A stretch of 39,722 bases of DNA, from positions 1 to 39,722 of the forward strand of contig JAESSY010000167.1 of the NCBI GenBank assembly GCA_016763855.1. Reading direction: 5' to 3'. Within the stretch, counting starts at the first letter, position 1; every line of letters starts with the position of its first letter. The stretch comes from Pseudomonadales bacterium. GTDB taxonomy: Bacteria; Pseudomonadota; Gammaproteobacteria; Pseudomonadales; Azotimanducaceae. A program made the translations under genes and the position numbers. Under the pieces are notes generated by a model that saw only the letters and a program-made list of their open reading frames with translations, had not been told where the DNA came from and did not search any database. Positions 8,913 to 18,560 of this stretch are shown in pieces.

Positions 8913-9752
8913 TTAACCACCCTTACGGAGACTTACCCAACCAAACTCGACATCTTCTTCCCCTTGGTCGTAGCCAGGGTCTCCTGGCAAAATGATTTCC
9001 CTATTCTGATTTATTCTCGCGCGTTCCGAGGGTAAATTAAGAGAGGCTGCGTGGATGGCTTCATCAGCGGAATCAAAATTTGCCAAGTTCCGAATCATTC
9101 GAAGGGTTGGGCTCATTAAGACCATTTCTCCAGAGTCAAATTTATCAAGAATATCTTTCGGTTCAAACCAGGCAGAATGTACGAGTTCGCTGTCATCGTG
9201 GATAGGTGTTTGTGCAAGGGGCATACGTGAGAGGAAAAATCTTGCGTCAAATCTTCTGGGTGGTCCCATCGGTGTTATCCATCGCGCGACATAGTGCATT
9301 TGACCCGCATCGAGAATGAGTTTTTCTTTTTCCACGACTTTGATAAACTGTTGGCTATCTGCATTGACTTTATCCCTGTATAGCGAAAATCGCGCCTGAT
9401 CCTCTTCAGTTATTATTTCCAAAGGAGAGTGGCTCTCCTTGTGAAGAGCCAGTAATATACCAGACTCCTCAAATGCTTCTCTGATGGCGGCAACGTAAAA
9501 GGTCAAGCCGCCATTATCCATATCAAGAAGTTTACTGGCATCTCGATCGCTTCGATGAATTGAAATAGATTCGAACAGTTCTGGCTTATCAGTTGCATCA
9601 ACTGCGCCCCCGGGAAATACCCACATGCCACCTGCAAAAATGGTTTTTACATTTCGTTGCATCATGAAGACTTGCAGCTTAGGCCTGTCATCTATCAGCA
9701 TGACCGTCGCAGCAAATCTTACGGGTACGTTTTCTGGTGCTACATTACTCAT
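8913..9752 (-). CDS. Nudix hydrolase, NUDT19/NUDT7-like
   Basis: The chosen start is ATG at 9750-9752 (MSNVAPENVPVRFAATV), giving 279 residues; an upstream TTG would add 12. The Nudix box is split. GGMWVFPGGAVD comes first, then an insertion of roughly 45 residues, then AAIREAFEESGILLAL, which supplies the catalytic REx2EE core. Such a long insertion is characteristic of NUDT19-type acyl-CoA/CoA diphosphatases, so hydrolysis of a CoA-type or other nucleotide diphosphate is inferred. The protein is cytoplasmic. No operon partner is evident: the gene behind it ends about 100 bases upstream and the one ahead is about 250 bases away. Confidence 0.8.
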   Translation of the reverse strand: MSNVAPENVPVRFAATVMLIDDRPKLQVFMMQRNVKTIFAGGMWVFPGGAVDATDKPELFESISIHRSDRDASKLLDMDNGGLTFYVAAIREAFEESGILLALHKESHSPLEIITEEDQARFSLYRDKVNADSQQFIKVVEKEKLILDAGQMHYVARWITPMGPPRRFDARFFLSRMPLAQTPIHDDSELVHSAWFEPKDILDKFDSGEMVLMSPTLRMIRNLANFDSADEAIHAASLNLPSERARINQNREIILPGDPGYDQGEEDVEFGWVSLRKGG

Positions 9753-9815
9753 GGTAAAACTCAAATTGGTGGAGGCGCGAAAGTACAAAGACTATGGTAA
9801 AGCAAAGTGTGAGAC

Positions 9816-9858
9816 AAGTACGCACTTAAATATGCACCAAAGTAAGTATGCACTAAAG
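9816..9858. repeat. Three imperfect GTAYGCAC repeats
   Basis: GTACGCAC (9818-9825), ATATGCAC (9830-9837) and GTATGCAC (9846-9853) recur with flanking AAG/AAA bases upstream of the Nudix gene. They could be a regulator site, but spacing is uneven (12 and 16 bases). Confidence 0.25.
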
Positions 9859-10911
9859 AAGCGTTAAAAATCGTTCGGCAACCCAATAGCTAGCGGTGAT
9901 CCCGACTAAATAAAGAGAACTCGCGAGGATGCGCTCTTGATTTCGTACAAGTACACTTTCTTTGATGGTAAGTTTGGTGGTAATTTTAGTAAATAAGTGG
10001 GCTAAGAATAGTAAGCCACAGATAAATATCAATTGGCCAAATTCTATGCCTAGATTAAAAAAGAGTAGTGCCGTCAATTTTATGTTTGGAGGAAGATCTG
10101 TTAGTACGCTGGCGAAGCCGAATCCGTGGAGTAGGCCCAATATAGTCGCTGCGAATATGGGATATTGATGGGTCAAAGATGTGTGGTCATTGTTTTTCTT
10201 GTAACGGACTATTTCAGCTGCGAGTAAGACAATGCTCAGCGCGATGAGTACTTCGATAAATAATATGGGTACGGTAAAAATATTGAGAGCTGAACCAATG
10301 AGCGTCACAGTATGGGCAAGTGTGAATCCTGTGATCGTAATCATCAGTCGAGAAAGGCTTCTCGCTAGTATGATGAGGCAGAATATAAAGCAGAGATGAT
10401 CCCAACCAAGAAGAATGTGCATCATTCCTCCGACTACATATTGCGAAGCTATTTCTAGAATATCTAAATCTTGATTAAGCGGAATAGAGAGAGTGTCGGG
10501 CCCAGAATAGATATGATTGCCGACTCCCTCTCGATCATAGAATACGACCAATGATGAAAGTGCGGGGTTAACATCGGGGTAGCTGATTTTTACTGTGAGC
10601 TCTGATGCTTGACAGCGATAGTGCCTTGAGCCTATTAACTTCTGACTGATTATTTGATTTGTATTCGTGGCTGCTTCCCAGCATTCTGGGCGCTTAAGTG
10701 AAACATGGGGTTCTGTTCCTGGTGGAAATACTGGCGGCGTCTTCCATCTGAGAATGTATTGAGGATGGCTGCTATCAGTGCTTTTTATTGCACTTTTTAT
10801 TGCGCGAACTTCAACAAATACCGGTCTACCCTCGTGGGCAGTCACTTCATGAGTAAAAAATATAAGTGCGCCCCAGAGAACGCTGAGAAGAAGAGAGTAG
10901 GCAAGCTTCAT
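9853..10911 (-). CDS. HupE/UreJ-family membrane protein with periplasmic domain
   Basis: A 352-residue membrane protein. A signal peptide (residues 1-25, cleaved near VTAHEG) precedes a soluble domain of about 130 residues, then six or seven transmembrane helices. The membrane part has GGMMHILLGWDHLCFI and GFTLAHTVTLIGS, the His/Asp motifs of the HupE/UreJ-2 family, and a second LLHGFGFAS motif. Members are presumed metal (nickel or cobalt) permeases, but this long subtype has no proven substrate. Its ATG overlaps the stop of the peptidyl-prolyl isomerase gene (ATGA), so the two are translationally coupled. It lies outside the hydrogenase island, so its name should not be taken as a link to hydrogenase. 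Confidence 0.8.
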   Translation of the reverse strand: MKLAYSLLLSVLWGALIFFTHEVTAHEGRPVFVEVRAIKSAIKSTDSSHPQYILRWKTPPVFPPGTEPHVSLKRPECWEAATNTNQIISQKLIGSRHYRCQASELTVKISYPDVNPALSSLVVFYDREGVGNHIYSGPDTLSIPLNQDLDILEIASQYVVGGMMHILLGWDHLCFIFCLIILARSLSRLMITITGFTLAHTVTLIGSALNIFTVPILFIEVLIALSIVLLAAEIVRYKKNNDHTSLTHQYPIFAATILGLLHGFGFASVLTDLPPNIKLTALLFFNLGIEFGQLIFICGLLFLAHLFTKITTKLTIKESVLVRNQERILASSLYLVGITASYWVAERFLTLL

Positions 10912-11777
10912 TGAGAAACGATGCTGTACTTTTCAATTAGCTTATCAATGGCATCAGACTTTAATTTTCTTTCCTTCTCTCGCCTTGCGTCCCCCAGCAC
11001 AATATGAGCAATTTCATCGAGGCTCGGCATTCTCGTGGGTGTATTTTTTATTACCTGGACCAGATGATAACCGTAATTCGACTCTAATGGCCCTTGCCAA
11101 ATAGTGCCTGTTTCTAGTGAGAATAACTGTCGTTGAAAATTTTTGCTGAAATGGCTTTCAATAAAATCAGATGATCGATCTACATAATTTTGATGATACA
11201 AAAATCGATCACCATATTGACCTGCATTTTCGAAACTTGTATTTTTTTCTATGAGAAAGTCGAGCTGTTTAAGCGCTTTTGGTTCAGCTTCTTCACCTTG
11301 CCTAAAAAATATGTGAGTGAAAGTGACTGCGGGCTCAATCAAATATCGATTCTGATTTTCGTTAAAAAATTGCTTGAGTTCGTCCTCACTCATTTCAGGC
11401 AGGTCATCGTAGAAGCCCTGAGCTAGATATTCCATTTTTTGTATGAGTCGCCGCCGAATAATCTCGTCATTAGTATCTAGCCCTAGGGACATAGCCTCTC
11501 GAAACAGTACCTCGTCCCGAATATAACTCGATACGAGTTGCTCTTTTGCAGTCTTAGGCATCATAGAAAGTAACTGTTGAGCTTTCTTTTGGTTAAAACT
11601 CTTTCGTTGAAATTGAAGATATTCAACAAGGGTTTTGTCAGTAATGACGATTTCATTGTCCCCTCCACCGAGGCTAAGCGGGGAAACACCAGAACCTAAA
11701 AAGTTAGCAGTCAGGTAGAGAAAAGTCCCCAATACAAGAAATTGTGCGAGGGGTTCCTTTATGGTTTTTTGAAACAA
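10908..11777 (-). CDS. Membrane-anchored parvulin-type peptidyl-prolyl isomerase
   Basis: A 289-residue protein with one N-terminal transmembrane segment (about residues 11-28) and an exposed domain. A helical chaperone-like region (residues 40-130) is followed by a PpiC/rotamase region with FTHIFFRQG and a closing GPLESNYGYHLVQVIKNTPTRMPSLDE, typical of parvulins. The role is inferred to be folding of periplasmic or membrane proteins. The only usable start is TTG at 11775-11777, because an in-frame stop lies two codons upstream and no Met occurs for 70 residues. It sits between the DUF3604 gene (44-base gap) and the HupE/UreJ gene (4-base overlap). This suggests it serves those two products. 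Confidence 0.8.
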   Translation of the reverse strand: MFQKTIKEPLAQFLVLGTFLYLTANFLGSGVSPLSLGGGDNEIVITDKTLVEYLQFQRKSFNQKKAQQLLSMMPKTAKEQLVSSYIRDEVLFREAMSLGLDTNDEIIRRRLIQKMEYLAQGFYDDLPEMSEDELKQFFNENQNRYLIEPAVTFTHIFFRQGEEAEPKALKQLDFLIEKNTSFENAGQYGDRFLYHQNYVDRSSDFIESHFSKNFQRQLFSLETGTIWQGPLESNYGYHLVQVIKNTPTRMPSLDEIAHIVLGDARREKERKLKSDAIDKLIEKYSIVSQ

Positions 11778-11821
11778 GGGCTAGGCCTGTCTATCAATAT
11801 TAGGCGTTAAGATAAGGTAAT

Positions 11822-13699
11822 TTAGGGCGTGTACCAAATGGGCGATGTGTATGCGCGTTCTTGTATTTCGGCGGGACCCTCATATGGTGTATCTATTTGC
11901 AGTGCTACTGCGTCATATTGTGAGTGACGAGGTGTGGGTATTTGTAATACTCGTACATAGTAAAAAGCACGTTCATCAGCGTTAAAATCAGTGTCAGTCC
12001 AAAATAAAGAGAATTCTGGGCTACCAATATCATTGGTGTAAGACGGTACACTGATATCGACTGTAGATTCGAGTGCTGGCAGTTTTCCGGCGGTATCTAG
12101 CACCCGATCATCAGACCAGGCTATGTTGTAAATTCTTTCCTCTGTATTTCCTTCTGTATTAATCCAACCTTTAATGAGCTGAACTCGATCCAGATTGGCG
12201 CCCTTTGGGTCTCTGGTCGCACGAATCAGAAACTGTGGTTGTTTATTCCCATTTGATGGTCTAGTTAAGTCTCCGCCCATAGGAACGCCCTTCGAATAAC
12301 CGATGTTTGCAAAATCCTTTGAATCAGCTTCAGCGGATTCGAAATCCCAACCACCAAATATACGAATCGCAATTCGAGGACCAGTGGTGGCATAAACTTC
12401 CTTTCGCTTAAATGCAGCGTAAATAGATTCTCGATTATTTTCTTCGGCCCAGACCGCCGCCAAACCTTGAGCGGCCATGCTCCAACCGCTAGCGGTTTTC
12501 TCCTTACCATCAATAAAACCGGAACGCTTGGTTTCAGGCGTTGAATCTTGTGCCATCTTTCCCCAGAAATTAGTTTCTTCAGCTGAGGATAATCCTGTAT
12601 GGGCGTCAGTTGAGCCTATCAAGCCAAACTTGTATGGGTTAACACCAATTTTTTCTTCCAGCGCTAATCCAGTTAACAGTGCCGGACGAATATAATCCGC
12701 TGCTCTGGCTTTGTACTCTCCAAAAGTTTGTTGAATATAGTGCGGATATTCTTCGAAATCGGCGAACTCATCTTTAGGCGAAAAGTCAGGATGCGTCTCC
12801 GAATCACCTTTAATTTGAGTCACTTCAACAATGGGCTCCCAGCTCATTCGGCGTTTGGCATATTCCGCTGTAATGGGCACACCTTTTAGTGTTGTTTCCG
12901 CAAACATATAGCCCTTAGATATGTTCGAATTGTGTGGAATGGCAAGAAAGCGATTGCCAGTTTCTTTTTGAGTATCTTCTAACCATTGCCAAAGATCTTC
13001 TGGATACTGGCTTTGATCACTGCCGAAAGGTTGGTACGCTTTGGCCTTATCTCCACCATCGGGGCTGATAACGACGCGGTGCAAATTTGCGCCTGTTGGA
13101 ATTGAGCTCCATTCCCAACCGATTATGCTGGTGAATGTTCCCGGATCATTGTGCCTTTCTGCTGCATCGACAATCTCGCCCCAAGATGTGATTTCAGTCT
13201 TGCTGGGATCTCCAAAGGCACCGCGAGGCATTATATTCTCTGGGTCTGCTACTGGGTCTCCACCTGGATTTGCAGGTGCTTTAGGTAAGATTCTGGTAAA
13301 TATTTCGCGACCTGTTTCATTTTCGATCGCATCTAAGAGCACATAAGTACGAAACCAGACCATCAGACTGTCAATCGGTCCTAGATCGCCCAGATCCGCA
13401 GTTTCATTTTTGATCGCTCGAATAACCCCCATCAACTCAGCGTGATCAGATACAACCAAAAAATCTAAGGGCGTGTCAATTTGCACTCGACTTCTATTGT
13501 AGGGGTGAATAACCGGTAGTCCCTTGGCCCATCGATACGCGGTGTCTGGATCGGCGGATTGGTTTTGGTTGAGGAAGGCATCGAAGGAATAAGACGTAGG
13601 TAGGTGGGTGTCTCCCCACAATAATTTGGTGGGTTCTTCAGCTTGTATATTGATGCTGAAAATCGCCAATACGGCCAATACCAGTTTATTTAGTTTCAT
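11822..13699 (-). CDS. Exported DUF3604 protein
   Basis: A 625-residue protein starting at ATG 13697-13699 (MKLNKLVLAVLAIFS), with a cleavable signal peptide ending near NIQAEEP. A TTG four codons earlier is possible but less likely. The body matches DUF3604, which resembles PHP-type metal-dependent phosphoesterases. LLWGDTHLPTSYSFDAF opens the fold, LDFLVVSDHAELMG gives a DH pair, and FGLIGSTDAHTGLSS gives DAH. Periplasmic hydrolase activity is inferred, with the substrate unknown. It heads a minus-strand operon with the parvulin and HupE/UreJ genes. I recall this trio from other marine gammaproteobacteria but could not check that here. Confidence 0.85.
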   Translation of the reverse strand: MKLNKLVLAVLAIFSINIQAEEPTKLLWGDTHLPTSYSFDAFLNQNQSADPDTAYRWAKGLPVIHPYNRSRVQIDTPLDFLVVSDHAELMGVIRAIKNETADLGDLGPIDSLMVWFRTYVLLDAIENETGREIFTRILPKAPANPGGDPVADPENIMPRGAFGDPSKTEITSWGEIVDAAERHNDPGTFTSIIGWEWSSIPTGANLHRVVISPDGGDKAKAYQPFGSDQSQYPEDLWQWLEDTQKETGNRFLAIPHNSNISKGYMFAETTLKGVPITAEYAKRRMSWEPIVEVTQIKGDSETHPDFSPKDEFADFEEYPHYIQQTFGEYKARAADYIRPALLTGLALEEKIGVNPYKFGLIGSTDAHTGLSSAEETNFWGKMAQDSTPETKRSGFIDGKEKTASGWSMAAQGLAAVWAEENNRESIYAAFKRKEVYATTGPRIAIRIFGGWDFESAEADSKDFANIGYSKGVPMGGDLTRPSNGNKQPQFLIRATRDPKGANLDRVQLIKGWINTEGNTEERIYNIAWSDDRVLDTAGKLPALESTVDISVPSYTNDIGSPEFSLFWTDTDFNADERAFYYVRVLQIPTPRHSQYDAVALQIDTPYEGPAEIQERAYTSPIWYTP

Positions 13700-13768
13700 C
13701 CTCGCCACCAATTTTAATTATCTGTGTAATTGTAAACAACTGTATAAGGTAAATCTGCAATATTCATT

Positions 13769-13807
13769 ACATTGTTAAGCAAACATCACATTGTCTGAGC
13801 AAACATC
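13769..13807. repeat. Tandem 19/20-base repeat upstream of the DUF3604 gene
   Basis: Two adjacent units, 13769-13787 and 13788-13807, share ACATTGT and AGCAAACATC and differ only in the two or three bases between. They lie 70-108 bases upstream of the DUF3604 start and just beyond the 3' end of uvrA. They may be a tandem binding site. Copies elsewhere were not seen. Confidence 0.45.
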
Positions 13808-13830
13808 GAGGGTTAAAAGATGAAACAGCC

Positions 13831-16683
13831 TCAAAGAAGCGGCAGTAAATACCTTCCCGTTTCAGATTTCTTAATTTTAGAAATCTTTTCAGGTGTCCCT
13901 TTAGCAATAATCTTCCCGCCTTTAGGCCCTCCATCCGGTCCCAAATCAATTACCCAATCCGCCGTTTTAATCACATCTAAGTTATGTTCAATCACCGTAA
14001 CTGAATTTCCTGCATCTACCAGTCTGTTCAAAACAACCAATAATTTTTTCACGTCATCAAAATGGAGGCCTGTTGTCGGTTCATCGAGAATATAAAAAGT
14101 TTTCCCCGTAGCGATCTTCGAAAGTTCTCTAGCTAATTTTATACGTTGAGCCTCACCGCCAGATAAAGTGGAGGAGGGCTGCCCCATATGTAAATAGTCA
14201 AGGCCAACATCCACCAGTAACTGTAGTTTATTTCTGATTTTGGGATGTTCGGAGAAGTGAATCAACGCTTCGGCTATCGTGAGTTCAAGAATATCAGCAA
14301 TCGACTTTCCTTGATATTTTACTTCAAGCGTTGCTTCATTGAATCGTCTGCCATTGCAATCTTCACATTTTACAAATACATCTGAAAGGAAGTGCATTTC
14401 AATCTTTCGCACACCGTCTCCTTGACAAGATTCACATCGCCCCCCTTTGACATTAAAAGAGAATCGTCCCGGTTTATAACCCCTCATTCGTGAGCCGGGG
14501 AGCATGGAATAGAAAATTCTTATTTCATCAAAAACCTTGATGTAGGTAACCGGGTTACTACGGGGAGTACGACCTATCGGCCGTTGATCAATTGCAACAA
14601 CCTTATCAAGCTGCTCCAGTCCAGAGATGCGATCATGAGCACCAATTTTTAGAGTTGATTGGTGGAATTGACGCGCGAGGGCAGGGTGCAAAATATCGTT
14701 AACGAGACTCGATTTCCCCGCGCCAGAGACACCCGTTACCGCAGTGAGAACACCGAGCGGAAATTCCACATCCAAATTTTGAAGATTATTAGCACGGGCA
14801 CCTTCAACCAGCAACTGTCCGGTTGCACGTCGTCGTTTGGCCAGGAAGTCGATTTTGATTCTTCCCGACAAATATCCCCCTGTTAAAGACTTTCGGTTCT
14901 TCTCAAGGCTCTTAGGAGTCCCAGCATGGACTATGTGTCCACCCTTTATACCTGCGCCCGGACCAAAATCAATCACATAGTCAGCCAGTCGAATGGTTTC
15001 TTCATCGTGTTCTACCACTACGACAGTATTGCCAATGTCGCGCATTCGAATGAGTGTTGCCAGTAGTTTTTTGTTGTCACGTTGATGTAGCCCTATGCTG
15101 GGTTCGTCAAGGATGTAAATGACACCGGATAACTCAGAGCCGACCTGACTTGCCAATCGGATTCTTTGGGATTCACCCCCTGACAATGAAGGGCCTAGCC
15201 TGTCCAGTGAAAGATAGGACAAGCCTACTGACACGAGAAAATTGAGACGATTGCAGATTTCTTTCAACACTTCCGTTGCAATTTCTCCCGCTGCACCCTT
15301 CAGTTTTAGATGGGTGAAAAAATGGCAGGTTTGATCAATCGTCCAACTTGAAATTTCAACCAGGGTTTTATCTGCAACCCGCACCGCCGCACTCTCCGGG
15401 CGAAGGCGGACGCCGTGACAGGCAGTACAGGCACTATTGGCGAGAAATTGAGAATACCAACGTTTCATGCCCTCAGATTTTGTATTACGGAATCGACGCA
15501 TCAGGCGATTCATCAGTCCTTCATATCGAGAGTTACTGGTACCGTGTTTCCCCCAATTGATCTTGTAACGCTTTTCTCCCGTACCAAAGAGGATTTTTTC
15601 CCTTTGCAGCGCTGTCAATTTGCGCCAGGGTTTGTTTGTTGGGATTTTTAAATAAGTAAATATTTGTCGATGAAAGGTTGAGCCCATAGACTGATTATCT
15701 TCGTGAATCTTGCCTACGGGTTTTAGAGCGCCTTCTGCAAGATTTAGATAATGATCGGGAATGAGTAAGTCTGGATCGAAGGCAACTTGTGTGCCGAGGC
15801 CGTTGCACTCATGACACATGCCTTGAGGAGAGTTAAATGAGAATATTTGTGGCGACAATGCCGGAAAGGAAATGCTGCAATGAGTGCAGGCGAGATGTTC
15901 TGAATAGATCTTATCTTTCTGTTTGCTTCCTTTTTCTTTGCCTTTTGCAGCTTCCGTACCAGCCACTAACATTCCGTCACCAATTTTGAGAGCAGATTCA
16001 ACAGATTCTGTCAGGCGCTCGATAATGTTGTCTTTTATAATGATCCTGTCTATCACAGCATCAACATTGTGTTTTTTTCTTTTATCCAAAAATTCGAGAT
16101 CGTCACTCCGCAAGATTTCGCCATCTACACGAAGCCTCGCATAACCTTGAGCCCTTGCATCGGCTAACAATTCACGATGTTCACCTTTTCGATTCGTGAG
16201 CAGGGGAACCAGTAAAAATAAACGCGTTCCATTGGGTAACTTGGATAACTCGTTAGCGATGTTCTGTGCGGTCTGACTTTGGACTTTTTTGCCACACTCA
16301 TGACAATGCTGCGTGCCTACACGTGCATAAAGGACACGAAGATAGTCAGAAATTTCGGTAATGGTGCCAACCGTTGATCTAGGGTTACGCCCAGTTGTCT
16401 TTTGTTCAATCGATATCGTCGGGGACAATCCTCGGATGGTGTCGTATTTGGGTTTTTCCATCTGCCCTAGGAATTGCCTAGCGTAGGCTGAGAGAGATTC
16501 GACATAGCGCCTTTGGCCTTCGGCATAAAGTGTGTCAAATGCCAAAGACGACTTACCTGAACCGGATACCCCAGTTAGGACAACAAGTTTACGCTTAGGT
16601 ATTTTTACTTCGACGGATTTAAGGTTATGTTCCCGGGCACCCCGAATAAGGATGTGGTCTAGTTCATCTACAGCTTTTTTCAT
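13831..16683 (-). CDS. uvrA: Excinuclease ABC subunit A
   Basis: A 950-residue UvrA with both ABC ATPase halves. Walker A is [15 protein letters not shown] (near residue 38) in the first half and [15 protein letters not shown] (near 640) in the second. Signature motifs are [14 protein letters not shown] and [14 protein letters not shown]. Zinc-binding CxxC pairs occur in HCHECG, CTHCS, CHECNG, CTACHG, CESCQG and CEDCNG. It recognises DNA lesions with UvrB in nucleotide-excision repair. The segment [17 protein letters not shown] and the 950-residue length look more like delta-type or Chlorobi-type UvrA than the usual gammaproteobacterial sequence. No ssb neighbour is present. This copy could be a second, transferred uvrA. 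It is probably monocistronic. Confidence 0.92.
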   Translation of the reverse strand: MKKAVDELDHILIRGAREHNLKSVEVKIPKRKLVVLTGVSGSGKSSLAFDTLYAEGQRRYVESLSAYARQFLGQMEKPKYDTIRGLSPTISIEQKTTGRNPRSTVGTITEISDYLRVLYARVGTQHCHECGKKVQSQTAQNIANELSKLPNGTRLFLLVPLLTNRKGEHRELLADARAQGYARLRVDGEILRSDDLEFLDKRKKHNVDAVIDRIIIKDNIIERLTESVESALKIGDGMLVAGTEAAKGKEKGSKQKDKIYSEHLACTHCSISFPALSPQIFSFNSPQGMCHECNGLGTQVAFDPDLLIPDHYLNLAEGALKPVGKIHEDNQSMGSTFHRQIFTYLKIPTNKPWRKLTALQREKILFGTGEKRYKINWGKHGTSNSRYEGLMNRLMRRFRNTKSEGMKRWYSQFLANSACTACHGVRLRPESAAVRVADKTLVEISSWTIDQTCHFFTHLKLKGAAGEIATEVLKEICNRLNFLVSVGLSYLSLDRLGPSLSGGESQRIRLASQVGSELSGVIYILDEPSIGLHQRDNKKLLATLIRMRDIGNTVVVVEHDEETIRLADYVIDFGPGAGIKGGHIVHAGTPKSLEKNRKSLTGGYLSGRIKIDFLAKRRRATGQLLVEGARANNLQNLDVEFPLGVLTAVTGVSGAGKSSLVNDILHPALARQFHQSTLKIGAHDRISGLEQLDKVVAIDQRPIGRTPRSNPVTYIKVFDEIRIFYSMLPGSRMRGYKPGRFSFNVKGGRCESCQGDGVRKIEMHFLSDVFVKCEDCNGRRFNEATLEVKYQGKSIADILELTIAEALIHFSEHPKIRNKLQLLVDVGLDYLHMGQPSSTLSGGEAQRIKLARELSKIATGKTFYILDEPTTGLHFDDVKKLLVVLNRLVDAGNSVTVIEHNLDVIKTADWVIDLGPDGGPKGGKIIAKGTPEKISKIKKSETGRYLLPLL

Positions 16684-17001
16684 CTTGGCTTAATTTAGTC
16701 CCAAATTTGTTTAGAGATCGATATGTAGGTGTGATTTCTTGTACACCATGAACAGCTGGTCATTCTTCTTGGTATCTGTATGGCCTGTTTTCTGTTCAAA
16801 CTGTTTAGTTTGTGAATTGTAAGTATAAGCAAGTGCTACTGACAGCCTTATGTCAGGAGATGTAATAAAGAAAATAGTAACCTGCCCAATTCTCTTCAGC
16901 TGCGCTGATCAAAATGAACGACTGCGGATAATTACTGAGGAATGGTACATATTGAGTTATCCCTACCTTTGAGAAAGGATAGTCAATTTGGCTTATGGCG
17001 C
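16684..17001. other. Intergenic gap between uvrA and the hydrogenase island
   Basis: These 318 bases hold no convincing gene. The only structure noted is CCTTT-GAG-AAAGG near 16967-16979, which has a short stem and no T-run, so it is not a clear terminator. The gap presumably contains the uvrA promoter (minus strand) and the end of the long hyp transcript. Confidence 0.5.
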
Positions 17002-17712
17002 TTATAGGATTGTCAGCTGAGTGCCAATATCTTGTACCACATAAGCGCCCAATGCGATGGTGGCGAGGCCGATCGTGGCTTGCAGGCTATTATGAAGCCA
17101 GGTGAGCCCTTGTGCGGAACTGCGGAACGGGATGGCAATTACGACGGATAATGCTGCCATACCGAGCATCGATCCCAGGCCAAACAAAGCCATATAAGCG
17201 ATGCCAACGACAGGTGAATCAATAGTATCCAAGGTTAGCAATATCAGGGCTGCGGAGCCGGCCATGCCATGCATCAGGCCAATCAGCAAGGCACGAACGG
17301 GAAATGCGTGGGGGTGTTGATGTTGGTGCGTTTCCGGGTTGTGGGTTTGCTGGCCGGCGTGGGAATGGCCATGGAAGTGTTGCACGCCTGGGGTGTGTTG
17401 ATGCGTGTGAAAGTGGACGCGGTCACGAATGAGTCTACGCATCACATCAAGCCCTAAAATCACCAACATGCAGCCTACAGCCAACTCAAGTTTTAACGCG
17501 AAGGCTTTGGGCATGACAGAGTCCATGAGGATAACTACGGAGCCGAACAGAAACAACGTGAGGGTATGTCCCAAGCCCCAGGCTGCTCCTTGTCTAAGTG
17601 CACCATGCAAAGAGTTTGTGCGGGATGCAAGTGTGGCAATCGCTGCCACATGATCAGCTTCCAGCGCATGGCGCATACCAATCAAGAACCCCAGGAACAG
17701 CAAGCTGATCAT
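17002..17712 (-). CDS. Nickel/cobalt permease of the UreH/RcnA-like type
   Basis: A 236-residue polytopic membrane protein. The first helix carries HALEADHVAAIATL, the HX4DH metal motif of nickel/cobalt permeases. GLMHGMAGSAALILLTL in a later helix is a second conserved motif. Between helices lies a His-rich loop (residues about 97-135, with HFHTHQHTP, HFHGHSHAG and HQHQHPH). It could collect nickel. Six helices are expected. Its ATG overlaps the stop of hypB by four bases, so it is the last gene of the hyp operon. Nickel supply for the hydrogenase is the likely job. Nickel versus cobalt cannot be decided from sequence. Confidence 0.85.
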   Translation of the reverse strand: MISLLFLGFLIGMRHALEADHVAAIATLASRTNSLHGALRQGAAWGLGHTLTLFLFGSVVILMDSVMPKAFALKLELAVGCMLVILGLDVMRRLIRDRVHFHTHQHTPGVQHFHGHSHAGQQTHNPETHQHQHPHAFPVRALLIGLMHGMAGSAALILLTLDTIDSPVVGIAYMALFGLGSMLGMAALSVVIAIPFRSSAQGLTWLHNSLQATIGLATIALGAYVVQDIGTQLTIL

Positions 17713-18560
17713 AGCGCGGCTTCGGTATCGTCTTTATTAGATCGCATTTGGGCTTTGAGCCAATCGTACCATTGCTCTAGACCCTCGCCAGTGGTGGCTG
17801 ACAGGGTAAAAACCTTGATATTCGGATTGACCTGATGCGCGTATTCAATACATTTGTCGACATCGAACTTAACGTAGGGTAGTAGATCGGTTTTGTTCAG
17901 TATCATGACCTCGGCGGCGCGAAACATGTGTGGGTATTTAAGGGGCTTGTCTTCGCCCTCAGTGACGGACAGGATTGCGACCTTGCAACGTTCGCCCAGA
18001 TCAAACAATGCAGGACAGACTAAGTTCCCCACGTTTTCAATCATAACGACGGAGTCCATCGATGGCTGCAGCTCTTTTAAGCCACGTGCCAGCATGTCGG
18101 CTTCTAAGTGACAACCGGTCCCGGTATTGATTTGCACTACCTTACAACCGGTTGCATGAATGCGCGCGGCATCGTTGATGGTTTCCTGATCGCCCTCAAT
18201 CACGCTGATCGGCAGTTCAGAAGAGAGATCGATAATGGTGCGCTCGAGGAGGGTGGTTTTGCCGGAACCCGGAGAGCTAACCAAGTTCAAAGCGAGGATA
18301 TTACGACCTTCAAACCAGCCGCGGTTGCGCTCGGCTAGTTTGTCATTCTTGGCAAGAATTTCCTGCTCTAGAGAAATGGTCGTGCCGTGACTGTGTGTAT
18401 GATTGTGCTCGTGATCATGGCTATGGTCATGGGAGTGATCATGTGCTTGGTGATCATGGGTATGCTCATGACCGTCTTTTTCCATGGTCACGGTTCTACC
18501 GCTCTGCAGATCGGTGACCGTGGCGTGGGCGTTATCAGAACATCCGCAAGTTGTACACAT
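17709..18560 (-). CDS. hypB: Hydrogenase nickel incorporation GTPase HypB
   Basis: A 283-residue HypB. The N-terminus has the high-affinity nickel motif (Cys2, Cys5, Cys7 in MCTTCGC). A long His-rich stretch (residues about 31-59) should store nickel. The SIMIBI GTPase domain starts with SSPGSGKTTLLE (near residue 94). It continues with VIEGDQET, TGTGCHLEA (second metal site Cys/His), ENVGNLVCPA and LNKTDLLPY. It hands nickel to the large-subunit precursor together with HypA. Its ATG shares one base with the hypA stop (TAATG), and its own stop overlaps the permease start. Confidence 0.96.
   Translation of the reverse strand: MCTTCGCSDNAHATVTDLQSGRTVTMEKDGHEHTHDHQAHDHSHDHSHDHEHNHTHSHGTTISLEQEILAKNDKLAERNRGWFEGRNILALNLVSSPGSGKTTLLERTIIDLSSELPISVIEGDQETINDAARIHATGCKVVQINTGTGCHLEADMLARGLKELQPSMDSVVMIENVGNLVCPALFDLGERCKVAILSVTEGEDKPLKYPHMFRAAEVMILNKTDLLPYVKFDVDKCIEYAHQVNPNIKVFTLSATTGEGLEQWYDWLKAQMRSNKDDTEAAL

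Noticed and set aside
9816-9858. GTAYGCAC repeats as a CRISPR-like or iteron array
   Set aside because: Only three short, uneven and imperfect copies, with no associated genes.
16967-16979. CCTTT-GAG-AAAGG as terminator of the hyp operon
   Set aside because: A five-base stem without a T-run on the minus strand is too weak.
18371-18480. CAT/ATG-rich repetitive DNA within hypB as a short-repeat array
   Set aside because: It simply encodes the His-rich nickel-storage stretch of HypB.
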